A stretch of DNA of 40,751 bases from Alphaproteobacteria bacterium CG1_02_46_17 (GTDB lineage Bacteria; Pseudomonadota; Alphaproteobacteria; Micavibrionales; Micavibrionaceae): NCBI GenBank assembly GCA_001871905.1, contig MNUG01000019.1:1-40751 (forward strand), given 5' to 3'. The position numbers and the translations under genes were made by a program. The stretch's first letter is position 1; each line of letters begins with the position of its first letter. Below, piece after piece: positions 24,979 to 34,311 of this stretch. The notes beneath the pieces were generated by a model that worked only from the letters and a program-made list of their open reading frames with translations, ran no database searches and had not been told where the DNA came from.

Positions 24979-26265
24979 ATGATTTTAATTGCGCTCGGAG
25001 CAAACTTACCTTCTCAACATGGAACTCCGAAGCAAACCCTTCTGAAGGCTTTAGAGACGTTGCGCAGCAGAAGTGTTAAAGTTCTGGCTGTGTCTCCAGT
25101 ATATTTGACGGCTCCTGTACCAATCTCAAATCAGCCTTGGTATCACAATGCAGTGGCCCTGATTAAAACGCACTTGTTGCCGCAGGATCTTCTTAAGCTG
25201 TTGCAAGAAATTGAAATTGATTTCGGGCGAATTCGCACAGTCAGGAATGCCCCGCGTGTCCTTGATCTGGATATTCTGGATTATCAGGGTAAACAGATTT
25301 TTGAACAGGGCTTAGAATTACCGCACCCACGCATGACAGATCGCGCTTTTGTGTTGTATCCCTTGCGGGATATTGTCCCTGATTGGCGTCATCCTGTCTC
25401 TCGTGAAGCGGTATCATCTCTTATTCAAAATCTTCCCAAAGGGCAGGACATCAAGAACGATTCCCTGCCTGCTATTATGGGGATTATCAATGTCACGCCG
25501 GACAGTTTTTCAGATGGTGGAAAGTTTATGTCCCATGAGGCCGCCATACGTCATGGAAAACAATTAATTGCGGATGGAGCGTCTGTTCTGGATATTGGCG
25601 GAGAGTCCACCAGACCGGGTGCCGATCCGGTTGATGTGGCAGACGAGATTTCGCGTGTGCTTCCCGTTCTGGAAGGGTTGCAGCAATGTGGCGCATGGCT
25701 TTCTGTTGATACGCGCCGAGCCGATGTGATGCGTGTTGCCATTGATGCTGGTGCCCACATTATAAATGATGTCAGCGCATTGGAAGGTGATGCGGAGTCA
25801 TTGTCTGTGGTTGCCAATTCACGCGCTCATGTATGTCTGATGCATATGAAGGGCGACCCCAGCACTATGCAGAACCTGCCTGTCTATGATGATGTGGTGC
25901 ACGAAGTTCTGAATTATCTGTCCTTGCGTGTCCGAATTTGCATGGATGCAGGAATTACATCTGACCGGATTATTGTAGATCCCGGGATCGGGTTTGGAAA
26001 ATCAACAGGGCATAATGTCGAGTTGATGGCCCATTTGGATCAGTTTAAGGAATTGGGCGTGCGGGTTTTGCTTGGTGCATCCCGCAAGCGCTTTATTCCG
26101 GCCTTGTGCGGTCATGACATTGCTCCGTTGGAGAGGCTGGGAGGGTCTTTGGCAGCCGTTGCCGTCGCCTGTGATCGTGGTGCGGATATCGTCCGCGTCC
26201 ATGATGTGAAGCAGACAAAGCAGTTTCTGGAAGTTTATCGGGCCGTACAAAAAGCCCGTAATTAA
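24979..26265 (+). CDS. folKP: Bifunctional HPPK / dihydropteroate synthase (FolK-FolP fusion)
   Basis: 428 residues covering two consecutive steps of folate synthesis. Residues 1-140 are HPPK (FolK), which pyrophosphorylates 6-hydroxymethyl-dihydropterin: 'IALGANLPSQ' and 'APRVLDLDILDY' with metal ligands D96 and D98. Residues 163-428 are DHPS (FolP), which joins that product to p-aminobenzoate: 'IMGIINVTPDSFSDGG', 'DIGGESTRPG', 'SVDTRR', 'DPGIGFGKS' and 'GASRKRF' are intact. Usually these are separate genes; fusions are known in Rickettsia, Chlamydia and plant mitochondria. ATG 24979 follows the nuoE stop by three bases. The stop codon overlaps that of the convergent symporter gene by four bases. 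Confidence 0.95.
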   Translation: MILIALGANLPSQHGTPKQTLLKALETLRSRSVKVLAVSPVYLTAPVPISNQPWYHNAVALIKTHLLPQDLLKLLQEIEIDFGRIRTVRNAPRVLDLDILDYQGKQIFEQGLELPHPRMTDRAFVLYPLRDIVPDWRHPVSREAVSSLIQNLPKGQDIKNDSLPAIMGIINVTPDSFSDGGKFMSHEAAIRHGKQLIADGASVLDIGGESTRPGADPVDVADEISRVLPVLEGLQQCGAWLSVDTRRADVMRVAIDAGAHIINDVSALEGDAESLSVVANSRAHVCLMHMKGDPSTMQNLPVYDDVVHEVLNYLSLRVRICMDAGITSDRIIVDPGIGFGKSTGHNVELMAHLDQFKELGVRVLLGASRKRFIPALCGHDIAPLERLGGSLAAVAVACDRGADIVRVHDVKQTKQFLEVYRAVQKARN

Positions 26266-27716
26266 CTGGCTTTCTCCCCATGATGGAATTGGTGATGTTG
26301 TTCGGTTCCGGCAGGTTTTCCGATATAGCCACCCAAAATCATCCCGAATGTTGCGGCCAGTAACCCTGCGAGTTGCGGCGGGCAAATACCATCACCTTCG
26401 GGAGAGAATTTTTCCATCAAGAGCCATGTTCCAACTCCGAAGATAATCGAAAGTGTGGCGCCTGCTGTGTTGGCGCGTTTCCAATAGACACCTGCTGCGA
26501 GGGGGACGAAGGCTCCGGCCAGTGTGATTTTGTAGGCATCTTCGACCATCGAGAAAATATCGCGTTCGGAATTGAACGCATAAACCAGAACAAGGCCGGA
26601 AAATCCGACAACCGTTCCGCGGATCAGGTGCAAAAGTTTTTTATCGGTCATATGTGGCAGCAAAGATTTGACGATGTTTTCGGCAAACACCACGGAAGGG
26701 GCGAGTAAAGTACCGGACGCCGTTGACATGATCGCCGAGAGCAAAGCACCAAAGAACATGACCTGAACCCAGATCGGGGTATGATTAAGAATCATGGTGG
26801 GCAGAATTTGCTGTGAGTCTTCTTCCATCAGTTTTGCAGTCGTTTCAGGATCAATCATCAATGCAGAATAGCCCAGAAAGATCGGCACGAAGGCAAACAG
26901 GATATAGAAGGAGCCGCCGAGGACAGAGCCACGGACAGCAGTCTTTTCATCTTTTGCCGACATGACGCGTTGAAAAACGTCTTGTTGGGGGATCGAACCA
27001 AAACCCATTGTGACCCATGCCGCAATAAAGGTGAGGACTCCTGATAGAGTTAGTTCCGGCCAGAAGCCTGAAAATTTGTTTTGTTCAACCGCGTGGTTGA
27101 TGACCGCGCCTGCCCCCCCAACTTCGTTGGAGATAAAGTAGGCCACAATGCCCATACCAATCAGGATAATAGTCATTTGCATGAAGTCGGTCATTGCGAC
27201 CGAGAACATTCCACCAAAGAATGTATAAAAAAGAACAATCGCCAGTCCCAACACCATGCCCAAATCCTGAGAGATGGCATCATGCGTGACGATATTGAAT
27301 ACCAGACCCAAGGCAACGATTTGCGCCGAAACCCACCCCAGATAGGAAATGCAGATAAAGATTGAGACGGCGAGTTCGGTCGGGCGGCCATATCTACGTT
27401 TATAAAAGTCGGAAATGGTCAGAAGTTTCATGCGGTAAAGCGGTTTGGCAAAAAAGAGACCAACCAGAATCAAACACATCCCCGCACCGAACGGATCGGC
27501 AATGATCCCGCCCAAGCCTTCATCAATAAAGGTCGAGGAGATTCCCAATACGGTTTCCGAGCCGAACCATGTGGCAAAGACAGTTGCCATGGTAATATAA
27601 AGGGGTAGGGAACGCCCCGCGACCACATAATCGGAAGAAGAATGCACTTTGCGGGCCGCATAAAGACCCACAGCAACAGACACGATCATATAAAGTGCAA
27701 CAAAGGTTATGAGCAT
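26262..27716 (-). CDS. Sodium:solute symporter (SSS family), antisense within the nuo cluster
   Basis: 484 residues with about 13 membrane helices. 'ATVFATWFGSETVLGISSTF' in helix 2 and 'GMCLILVGLFFAKPLYRMKL' with 'TISDFYKRRYG' are typical of the SSS (SLC5-like) family, which couples solute uptake to sodium. The substrate is unknown; proline-type and short-chain-acid members look alike. The start at 27716 has a GGGGAG site ten bases before it; in-frame codons further upstream encode unconvincing sequence. It runs against the nuo genes and splits them between folKP and nuoF. Confidence 0.9.
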   Translation of the reverse strand: MLITFVALYMIVSVAVGLYAARKVHSSSDYVVAGRSLPLYITMATVFATWFGSETVLGISSTFIDEGLGGIIADPFGAGMCLILVGLFFAKPLYRMKLLTISDFYKRRYGRPTELAVSIFICISYLGWVSAQIVALGLVFNIVTHDAISQDLGMVLGLAIVLFYTFFGGMFSVAMTDFMQMTIILIGMGIVAYFISNEVGGAGAVINHAVEQNKFSGFWPELTLSGVLTFIAAWVTMGFGSIPQQDVFQRVMSAKDEKTAVRGSVLGGSFYILFAFVPIFLGYSALMIDPETTAKLMEEDSQQILPTMILNHTPIWVQVMFFGALLSAIMSTASGTLLAPSVVFAENIVKSLLPHMTDKKLLHLIRGTVVGFSGLVLVYAFNSERDIFSMVEDAYKITLAGAFVPLAAGVYWKRANTAGATLSIIFGVGTWLLMEKFSPEGDGICPPQLAGLLAATFGMILGGYIGKPAGTEQHHQFHHGEKAS

Positions 27717-27881
27717 AGCGGTAAATCTCCCCATTAAGACCTGATTTTCGAGTATTTTTCCACATTTGTGCGGCGTGTCAATCAGGGAATTGTATTTAAG
27801 GCCGGACTTCCCCAGCGTATGTGTCTTTGATATCGTTAAGGCGGTCGCGGAGCAATGAGGTGAGAAATTTTTCTTTATGGA

Positions 27882-27909
27882 TTGCAGGGCTTTGCGCATT
27901 GTTTTATAC
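27882..27909 (+). promoter_or_regulatory. Candidate promoter of the nuoF-onward unit
   Basis: TTGCAG (27882-27887), 16-bp spacer, TTATAC (27904-27909), about 43 bases before the nuoF ATG. A promoter is expected here because the upstream gene is on the other strand. Confidence 0.45.
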
Positions 27910-27952
27910 CTGAAACAGCTTAAATTCTGGCCAGATTCTGGAGACGCCACCT

Positions 27953-29233
27953 ATGCTTGCCGATAAAGATCGTATTTTTACCAATATCTATGGCTGGGAG
28001 CCATCTTCGCTGGATGCTGCGAAAAAACGCGGAGACTGGGATAATACCAAGGATATTCTGGCCAAGGGTCGTGATGCGATTATTGCCGAAATGAAGGCGT
28101 CTGGCCTGCGTGGTCGGGGTGGCGCGGGCTTCCCAACCGGTATGAAATGGTCCTTTATGCCCAAAGAATCAGATGGTCGTCCGCACTATCTGGTCATTAA
28201 TGCCGACGAATCAGAACCTGGAACCTGTAAAGACCGTGATATTTTGCGCCATGAGCCGCATAAACTTCTGGAAGGGGCTTTAATTGCTGGTTTTGCGATG
28301 GGTGCTCATCGGGCCTATATTTATATGAGAGGCGAGTTCTGTAACGAAGGTTCAACAATTAACCGTGCGATTAAAGAAGCTTACGACGCCGGTTTGCTGG
28401 GTAAAAATGCTGCCGGATCGGGATGGGATTTTGATGTCGTTCTGCACCGTGGTGCGGGAGCTTATATTTGTGGTGAAGAAACTGCCTTGATCGAAAGTAT
28501 CGAGGGCAAAAAAGGGCAACCCCGCAATAAACCGCCATTTCCAGCCGGAGCGGGGCTTTATGCCTGCCCGACGACGGTCAATAATGTGGAAACCATTGCT
28601 GTTGCGCCAAGCATTTTACGTCGTGGTGGGGCATGGTTTGCCGGCCTTGGTAAAGACGAGAAAAACACAGGAACCAAGCTTTTCTGCATTTCCGGTCATG
28701 TGAATAACCGATGCAATGTTGAAGAAGAGATGGGGATTCCGCTTAAAGATCTTATTGAAAAACATGCCGGTGGTGTGCGCGGTGGGTGGGACAATCTTCT
28801 CGCCATCATTCCCGGCGGATCATCGACGCCGCTTTTACCAAAGCATATTTGCGATACCGTCACGATGGATTTTGATTCTCTGCGGGCTGTCCAATCAGGT
28901 CTGGGAACTGCTGGTGTTATTGTTATGGATAAAAGCACCGACATCGTTGGGGCAATCGCGCGGCTAAGCCATTTTTATATGCATGAAAGTTGCGGCCAAT
29001 GTACACCGTGTCGTGAAGGAACGGGCTGGCTTTACCGGATTATGCAGCGTATGGCGGTTGGCAATGCCACTCTGGATGAAATTGATATGCTCCTTGATCT
29101 GACCAAAGAAATCGAAGGCCATACGATCTGCGCCCACGGGGATGCATCGGCCTGGCCAATTCAGGGCCTATTTAGACATTTCCGTCCCGAGGTAGAAAAG
29201 CGTATAATGGAATACAGGAAGGAAGCTGCCTAG
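27953..29233 (+). CDS. nuoF: NADH-quinone oxidoreductase subunit F
   Basis: 426 residues. This 51-kDa subunit binds NADH and FMN and holds cluster N3, where electrons enter complex I. '[16 protein letters not shown]' is the nucleotide-binding region and '[19 protein letters not shown]' the FMN site. Cluster ligands are C347, C350 and C353 in '[12 protein letters not shown]' plus C393 in 'HTICAHGD'. Full length. It begins a second nuo segment after the antisense symporter gene. Confidence 0.97.
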   Translation: MLADKDRIFTNIYGWEPSSLDAAKKRGDWDNTKDILAKGRDAIIAEMKASGLRGRGGAGFPTGMKWSFMPKESDGRPHYLVINADESEPGTCKDRDILRHEPHKLLEGALIAGFAMGAHRAYIYMRGEFCNEGSTINRAIKEAYDAGLLGKNAAGSGWDFDVVLHRGAGAYICGEETALIESIEGKKGQPRNKPPFPAGAGLYACPTTVNNVETIAVAPSILRRGGAWFAGLGKDEKNTGTKLFCISGHVNNRCNVEEEMGIPLKDLIEKHAGGVRGGWDNLLAIIPGGSSTPLLPKHICDTVTMDFDSLRAVQSGLGTAGVIVMDKSTDIVGAIARLSHFYMHESCGQCTPCREGTGWLYRIMQRMAVGNATLDEIDMLLDLTKEIEGHTICAHGDASAWPIQGLFRHFRPEVEKRIMEYRKEAA

Positions 29234-29270
29234 GAGTTCTTTGGTTCCGGGCTGCGTGGGGTGTTAATAT

Positions 29271-29732
29271 ATGACTTTAAGTATGCTTCGTATCTTATTG
29301 TTTTCTATTACATTTATCTGCGTGGCAGCTGCATCTATGGCGGCAGAGCAGGGCACTCGTTCCATGACGGATAAAGAGAAAGAGCAATCTGCTAAGTTAT
29401 CGGGCATCTATGCCGAAAGCATGTTCATGTCCAGTTGTGTCAAATATAGCCAGATGTATATGTCCAAGGATAGCTCCCGCTTTACCCAGCAATCCAATCC
29501 AGAATTATATGCCCAATATGTCAAAGCTTGCGAATGCTATACAAAGGGCGTTGTAAAAGTCGCAACGCCTGATGAAATCATAAGTTATGTGAAAATGTTG
29601 TACGGGTATCAGACCGGAACCCCCAAAATGACCCCCGACCGGCGCGCCTATTTCTCTTCTCAAAGTTTCAATCATGTCGCGACCTACACGGCGGATGAGG
29701 CTTCGAGAAAAAAATGTGGGTTTGTCCGTTAA
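29271..29732 (+). CDS. Small secreted protein of unknown function between nuoF and nuoG
   Basis: 153 residues. The first 25 form a signal peptide: a hydrophobic core 'LRILLFSITFICVAAASMAA' with likely cleavage after Ala. The mature part is helical and has four cysteines, in 'MSSCVKYS', 'KACECYTKG' and 'RKKCGFVR', which could form disulfides in the periplasm. No family recognised. An in-frame ATG at 29283 is an alternative start. It sits on the nuo strand with short gaps on both sides, so it is probably transcribed with complex I genes. Whether it has any link to the complex is unknown. Confidence 0.72.
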   Translation: MTLSMLRILLFSITFICVAAASMAAEQGTRSMTDKEKEQSAKLSGIYAESMFMSSCVKYSQMYMSKDSSRFTQQSNPELYAQYVKACECYTKGVVKVATPDEIISYVKMLYGYQTGTPKMTPDRRAYFSSQSFNHVATYTADEASRKKCGFVR

Positions 29733-29807
29733 TTGGGCATTTTATCTGGTTGTTCAATATGCTAGGAGTTCTTGTCTGAATTTAATCGGAAGTCCGAGTC
29801 ATTTGTC

Positions 29808-31868
29808 ATGCCAAAGCTAAAAATTAATAATACCGAAATCGAAGTCCCAGCCGGAACGTCTATCCTACAGGCTGCCGAATTGTTGGGATATGAAGTTCCG
29901 CGTTTTTGTTACCACGATAAATTGAGCGTTCCGGCTAACTGCCGTATGTGCCTTGTCGAGGTCAAAGGAGCCCCCAAACCTGTTGCGTCTTGCGCGATGG
30001 CGTGTGGTGAAAACATGGAAGTCCTGACCGAGTCTGCGATGGTGACCAAAGCCCGTCACGGTGTCATGGAAATGATGTTGATTAACCACCCGCTGGATTG
30101 TCCTATTTGCGATCAGGGCGGCGAATGCGATTTGCAGGATCAAGCCTTTGGGTATGGTTTTGACCGTTCCCGTTACACCGAAGACAAACGCGCAAAGTCT
30201 GATCCCGATATGGGGCCATTGATCAAGACCGTTATGACTCGTTGTATTCAATGTACGCGCTGCGTCCGTTTTTCCGAAGAGATCGCCGGTGTCTCCGATA
30301 TTGGTATGATGAATCGCGGCGAGGATGCCGAGATTACAACTTTTGTTGAAAAGGCGATTAATTCCGAGCTGTCAGGTAACTTGGTCGATGTTTGTCCTGT
30401 GGGCGCGCTCACCAACAAACCTTATGCTTTTACGGCGCGCCCTTGGGAGTTGCGTAAAACTGAATCCATTGATGTGCATGACGCCGTTGGAACCAATATT
30501 CGTATTGATGCGCGTGGCAATGAGGTGATGCGTGTTCTTCCTCGTTTGAATGAAGACGTGAACGAGGAATGGATGGCCGATAAATCGCGTTATGCGATTG
30601 ACGGGCTAAAACGCGCACGCCTTGATCGTCCTTATATTCGTGATGAGGCAAGCGACGAATTGCGTGAAGCCAGTTGGGAAGAAGCCCTTTCTTTGGTGGC
30701 TAAAAAACTGACCGGAGTTTCTGCGGATCGAGTTGCTGCGATGGTCGGGTCTTTGTGTGATACCGAGTCCATGATGGCCTTGAAAGACTTGATGTTGTCA
30801 CTTGGTGTTCGCAATATTGATTGCCGGACGGATGGAACGTTGTTTGATCCGACCCAGCGTTGCGGCTATGTGATGAATACGACGATTGCCGGTCTGGAAC
30901 AGGCCGATGCGATTTTGTTGGTGGGCACAAATCCACGTTGGGAAGCCCCGTTGGTTAACGCTCGCATCCGCAAGAACTGGTTGGCAAAGCGCGTCAAGGT
31001 CGGGTTGATCGGTGAACAAAAAGATTTGACCTATCCCTACACACATATCGGCAGTGGCCCTGAGTCTTTGGCATCGGATCATAGTTTCTTCGAGATTTTG
31101 AAGGCTGCCAAAAATCCTGTGATTATTGTCGGGCAGGGGACTTTCCTGCGTCCGGATGGTGAGGCTATTCATGCCGCACTTTATGAATTTGCAACCAAAA
31201 TGGGTGTGGTTCGGGACGATTGGAACGGGTTCAATGTTCTTCAAACTGCGGCGTCCCGTGTTGGTGCTTTGGATATCGGTTTTGTGCCGCAGGCACATGG
31301 GTTGAATGCGTATGGCATTTTGACCGCGTCACAAAATGACCAGATGGACGTTCTTTATCTGCTTGGTGTTGATGAGTTCAATGTCGAGGCATCTTTGGGT
31401 CATAAAACCTTTGTGATTTATCAAGGTCATCATGGCGATCAGGGTGCGGTTCGGGCCGATGTGATTTTGCCAGGGGCTGCCTATACCGAAAAAGACGGGC
31501 TGTATGTGAATACAGAAGGTCGTGTCCAGATGGCGAAAAAGGCTGTATCCGCTCCGGGAGAGGCACGCGAGGATTGGAGAATCCTGCGGGCACTGTCTGA
31601 AAAAACCGGACGTGTTCTTTCCTATGATAATCTGCACCAGTTGCGCGCGCGTCTGGTGAAGGATTACCCACAGTTTGGCAAGATTGGCGCGGTTGTCCCC
31701 GCCAACTGGAAATCATTCGGGGTTAAGGGAGACGTGCGCAAGCACATGTTCCATGGCGCGGTTGACAATTATTACATGACCAATGCAATCAGCCGTTTGT
31801 CGCCGACGATGGCCAAATGTACGCAGGTTTTTGTTGGACGTGACGAGCTTGCAGAGGCTGCGGAGTAG
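29808..31868 (+). CDS. nuoG: NADH-quinone oxidoreductase subunit G
   Basis: 686 residues from ATG 29808, which matches the family N-terminus 'MPKLKINNTEIEVPAG'. A TTG at 29772 behind AGGAG would add twelve residues and looks less likely. Cluster N1b: C34, C45, C48, C62. Cluster N5: H94, C98, C101, C107. Cluster N4: C146, C149, C152, C196. The later part is a molybdopterin-oxidoreductase-like domain without cofactor ligands. The extra N7 cluster motif of E. coli NuoG is absent, as in mitochondria. Confidence 0.96.
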   Translation: MPKLKINNTEIEVPAGTSILQAAELLGYEVPRFCYHDKLSVPANCRMCLVEVKGAPKPVASCAMACGENMEVLTESAMVTKARHGVMEMMLINHPLDCPICDQGGECDLQDQAFGYGFDRSRYTEDKRAKSDPDMGPLIKTVMTRCIQCTRCVRFSEEIAGVSDIGMMNRGEDAEITTFVEKAINSELSGNLVDVCPVGALTNKPYAFTARPWELRKTESIDVHDAVGTNIRIDARGNEVMRVLPRLNEDVNEEWMADKSRYAIDGLKRARLDRPYIRDEASDELREASWEEALSLVAKKLTGVSADRVAAMVGSLCDTESMMALKDLMLSLGVRNIDCRTDGTLFDPTQRCGYVMNTTIAGLEQADAILLVGTNPRWEAPLVNARIRKNWLAKRVKVGLIGEQKDLTYPYTHIGSGPESLASDHSFFEILKAAKNPVIIVGQGTFLRPDGEAIHAALYEFATKMGVVRDDWNGFNVLQTAASRVGALDIGFVPQAHGLNAYGILTASQNDQMDVLYLLGVDEFNVEASLGHKTFVIYQGHHGDQGAVRADVILPGAAYTEKDGLYVNTEGRVQMAKKAVSAPGEAREDWRILRALSEKTGRVLSYDNLHQLRARLVKDYPQFGKIGAVVPANWKSFGVKGDVRKHMFHGAVDNYYMTNAISRLSPTMAKCTQVFVGRDELAEAAE

Positions 31869-31908
31869 TACAAGAATAAACAAAATATTCTGGCACTAAG
31901 GATTGAAA

Positions 31909-32931
31909 ATGTTAGAACAGTTACTGGGTTTGAGTGATAATTTCTGGATGCAGTCTTTGGCTGTTGTTGCCACGATTCTTGCGTTTTCAGTTTGTATTAT
32001 GGTGTTTGTTGCTTTCGTGACCTATGCCGAACGTAAAGTTCTGGGTGCGATGCAGCGTCGTCAGGGGCCGATGACGGTCGGGCCATTCGGGTTGCTTCAA
32101 CCTTTTGCTGATGCGTTCAAACTTTTATCCAAAGAAACAATTATCCCGACGCAGGCTAACCGTCCGGTTTTCTTTATGGCGCCGATTTTGATTTTGACTC
32201 TGGCGTTGGTGGCGTGGTCGGTGATTCCAATCGGGGCGCAGTTGGTTCTAGCCAATATCAATGTCGGGGTTTTGTTTTTATTCGCTGTGTCTTCTCTCGG
32301 GGTTTACGGCGTGATTATGGCCGGATGGGCGTCCAATTCGAAATATGCTTTTCTTGGTGGGCTTCGTTCTGCATCGCAGATGGTGTCTTATGAAGTATCA
32401 ATGGGGCTGGTGATTGTTACAGTTATTTTGTGCACTGGCTCGATGAATTTATCCGAAATCGTGATGGCTGATCGGCCATGGTGGATGCAGTTATTGCTGT
32501 TGCCAATGCTGGTCATCTTCCTTGTGTCTATTTTAGCTGAGACCAACCGTGCGCCGTTTGACTTGCCGGAAGGTGAGTCAGAGCTTTCTGGCGGGTTTAT
32601 GGTCGAGTATTCTGCCGGAACCTTCGTGCTGTTCTTCCTTGGCGAGTACATGAATATGGTACTGATGAGTGCCATTACAACTGTTCTGTTTCTGGGGGGC
32701 TGGTTGCCACCGTTCGGGATCGAGGCTTTGGCATTTGTTCCGGGGCCAATCTGGTTTGTGCTCAAGGTTTGTGCCGTGTTGTTCTTCTTCTTTTGGACAC
32801 GCGCGACATTCCCTCGTTATCGTTATGACCAGTTGATGCGTTTAGGCTGGAAAGTATTTCTGCCGTTCTCGATGGTCTGGGTTGTTGTCGTGGCTGGTGC
32901 GCTGATTTATATGAATGCTGTGCCTCAATAG
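31909..32931 (+). CDS. nuoH: NADH-quinone oxidoreductase subunit H
   Basis: 340 residues, eight or so membrane helices. NuoH joins the peripheral arm to the membrane arm and forms the quinone tunnel. '[17 protein letters not shown]' and the acidic loop '[20 protein letters not shown]' with 'EYSAGTF' are the conserved charged regions. ATG 31909 has an AAGGA site six bases upstream; a TTG at 31903 is unlikely. Confidence 0.97.
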   Translation: MLEQLLGLSDNFWMQSLAVVATILAFSVCIMVFVAFVTYAERKVLGAMQRRQGPMTVGPFGLLQPFADAFKLLSKETIIPTQANRPVFFMAPILILTLALVAWSVIPIGAQLVLANINVGVLFLFAVSSLGVYGVIMAGWASNSKYAFLGGLRSASQMVSYEVSMGLVIVTVILCTGSMNLSEIVMADRPWWMQLLLLPMLVIFLVSILAETNRAPFDLPEGESELSGGFMVEYSAGTFVLFFLGEYMNMVLMSAITTVLFLGGWLPPFGIEALAFVPGPIWFVLKVCAVLFFFFWTRATFPRYRYDQLMRLGWKVFLPFSMVWVVVVAGALIYMNAVPQ

Positions 32932-32943
32932 AGAGAGTTTAAT

Positions 32944-33432
32944 ATGTCGATGTTAAGAATTGCCCATTCATTTTTATTGATTGAGATCCTCAAGGGGATG
33001 TTGCTTACTTTGAAGTATATGTTTTTTGTGCCCAGAGTGACAATCAACTATCCTTTCGAGAAAGGGCCTCTTAGTCCGCGGTTCCGTGGCGAGCATGTGT
33101 TGCGTCGCTATCCGAATGGGGAAGAGCGTTGTATTGCTTGCAAATTATGTGAGGCAATTTGTCCTGCACTTGCTATTACAATTGAGGCGGAGCCGCGCGA
33201 AGATGGATCACGCCGCACGACACGTTACGATATTGATATGACCAAATGTATATATTGCGGCCTGTGTCAGGAAGCCTGTCCGGTCGATGCGATCGTTGAG
33301 GGGCCTAATTTCGAGTTTGCAACAGAGACACGGGACGAGTTATTTTATAACAAGCAACGTCTTTTGGAAAACGGAGATCGTTGGGAAGCGCAGATTGCCC
33401 GCAATTTGGCCAACACGGCTCCGTACAAATAA
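32944..33432 (+). CDS. nuoI: NADH-quinone oxidoreductase subunit I
   Basis: 162 residues, the TYKY subunit with clusters N6a and N6b. The ligands are C63, C66, C69, C73 in '[12 protein letters not shown]' and C102, C105, C108, C112 in '[12 protein letters not shown]'. An amphipathic N-terminus anchors it at the membrane. It is followed by an 86-base gap and a CheZ-like gene rather than directly by nuoJ. Confidence 0.97.
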   Translation: MSMLRIAHSFLLIEILKGMLLTLKYMFFVPRVTINYPFEKGPLSPRFRGEHVLRRYPNGEERCIACKLCEAICPALAITIEAEPREDGSRRTTRYDIDMTKCIYCGLCQEACPVDAIVEGPNFEFATETRDELFYNKQRLLENGDRWEAQIARNLANTAPYK

Positions 33433-33518
33433 TTTCACCCGATAATTTATTTTCTTGTTAACCACTGCGTTATATACTCAGAGGTGGTTTACTGTTCCAC
33501 TTTTGCAGGGATTTCTCT

Positions 33519-34157
33519 ATGGACAACACAAAGGCAATGATGAAGGCTGATATGGGCGAAGAGCGTACCATTGAATCTATCATGTCGCTGGTTGAAACCA
33601 TGAAAGAGCAACTTGATTCCATGGAACGTTTCGTTAGTCGGCGCTTTGATGATCTTTCTATGGAAATTAACGCCACCTCTCAACAGCTTGATATGGCAGA
33701 AGAGGGATTAACTGGCAGATTTTCCGAAATCCTGAATGCGCTCGCAGCGATCAATTTTCGTGGTGATGGCGAAACTGCGGCAAATACCGGTGTCGAGTTG
33801 GAAGCGGTTATCAAAACGACCGAAGATGCAGCCACCCAGATTATGGATGCGGCAGAGCGGATTTCTCATCGAATAGGAAGTGATAAGACTATTTCGGGGG
33901 ATGTTGCCCGTCAGAAATTTCTCGAGGAAACTCGTAATGATGTTGAATCAATATTGTTAGCGTGTAGTTTTCAGGATTTGACCGGGCAACGCATACGTAA
34001 AATCCTTGAATCGATCCAGACAATCGAAGACCATATCAGCTCGACTTTGGGCAAGCTGGGCGTGGATATCACGCCGGATGCGATGGAAGGTGGAATTCGG
34101 GAATCTGTCGAGAACCATTCTGCCTCCCAAGGTGATATTGACGCTCTTTTTGACTAG
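33519..34157 (+). CDS. cheZ: CheZ-family chemotaxis phosphatase
   Basis: 212 residues, almost wholly helical with long heptad-like stretches. 'LLACSFQDLTGQRIRKILES' at 146-165 matches the CheZ active-site helix; D153 and Q157 correspond to the E. coli catalytic D143 and Q147 that dephosphorylate CheY. The last residues 'GDIDALFD' resemble the C-terminal CheY-binding peptide, joined by a flexible linker at about 182-204. The call rests on these two motifs; overall identity looks low. It lies between nuoI and nuoJ, with no other chemotaxis or flagellar gene in the window. Confidence 0.85.
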   Translation: MDNTKAMMKADMGEERTIESIMSLVETMKEQLDSMERFVSRRFDDLSMEINATSQQLDMAEEGLTGRFSEILNALAAINFRGDGETAANTGVELEAVIKTTEDAATQIMDAAERISHRIGSDKTISGDVARQKFLEETRNDVESILLACSFQDLTGQRIRKILESIQTIEDHISSTLGKLGVDITPDAMEGGIRESVENHSASQGDIDALFD

Positions 34158-34311
34158 TTTTTCCCTTATTTCCTGTTTTCCTTATATTTTCCCCTGTTTG
34201 TACACAGATGGCCGAGAAAAGTAGATTTTTTTCGTCTATGCGCTTGCGGAATCGGGCGTAACGCATTAGAAATGTGGTGCTTTTTGCAACCACCAATGCG
34301 AGTGTCGTCCC

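Noticed and set aside
27790-27900. A minus-strand stretch that reads KEKFLTSLLRDRLNDIKDT and ends shortly after at a stop, between the symporter and nuoF.
   Set aside because: It looks protein-like, but the frame is only about 36 codons, has no start codon or ribosome site, and matches no family I know. A remnant cannot be told from chance.
29772-29807. TTG 29772 as the nuoG start, behind AGGAG.
   Set aside because: Spacing to the TTG is only about three bases, and the family N-terminus begins at ATG 29808.
33464-33480. TTAACCACTGCGTTAT upstream of the CheZ-like gene as a CtrA site (TTAA-N7-TTAA).
   Set aside because: The second half-site is GTTA or is shifted by one base; it does not meet the consensus and a single near-match is weak.
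34208-34261. A 17-residue basic reading frame (MAEKSRFFSSMRLRNRA) before nuoJ.
   Set aside because: No ribosome site and too short to judge; probably chance.
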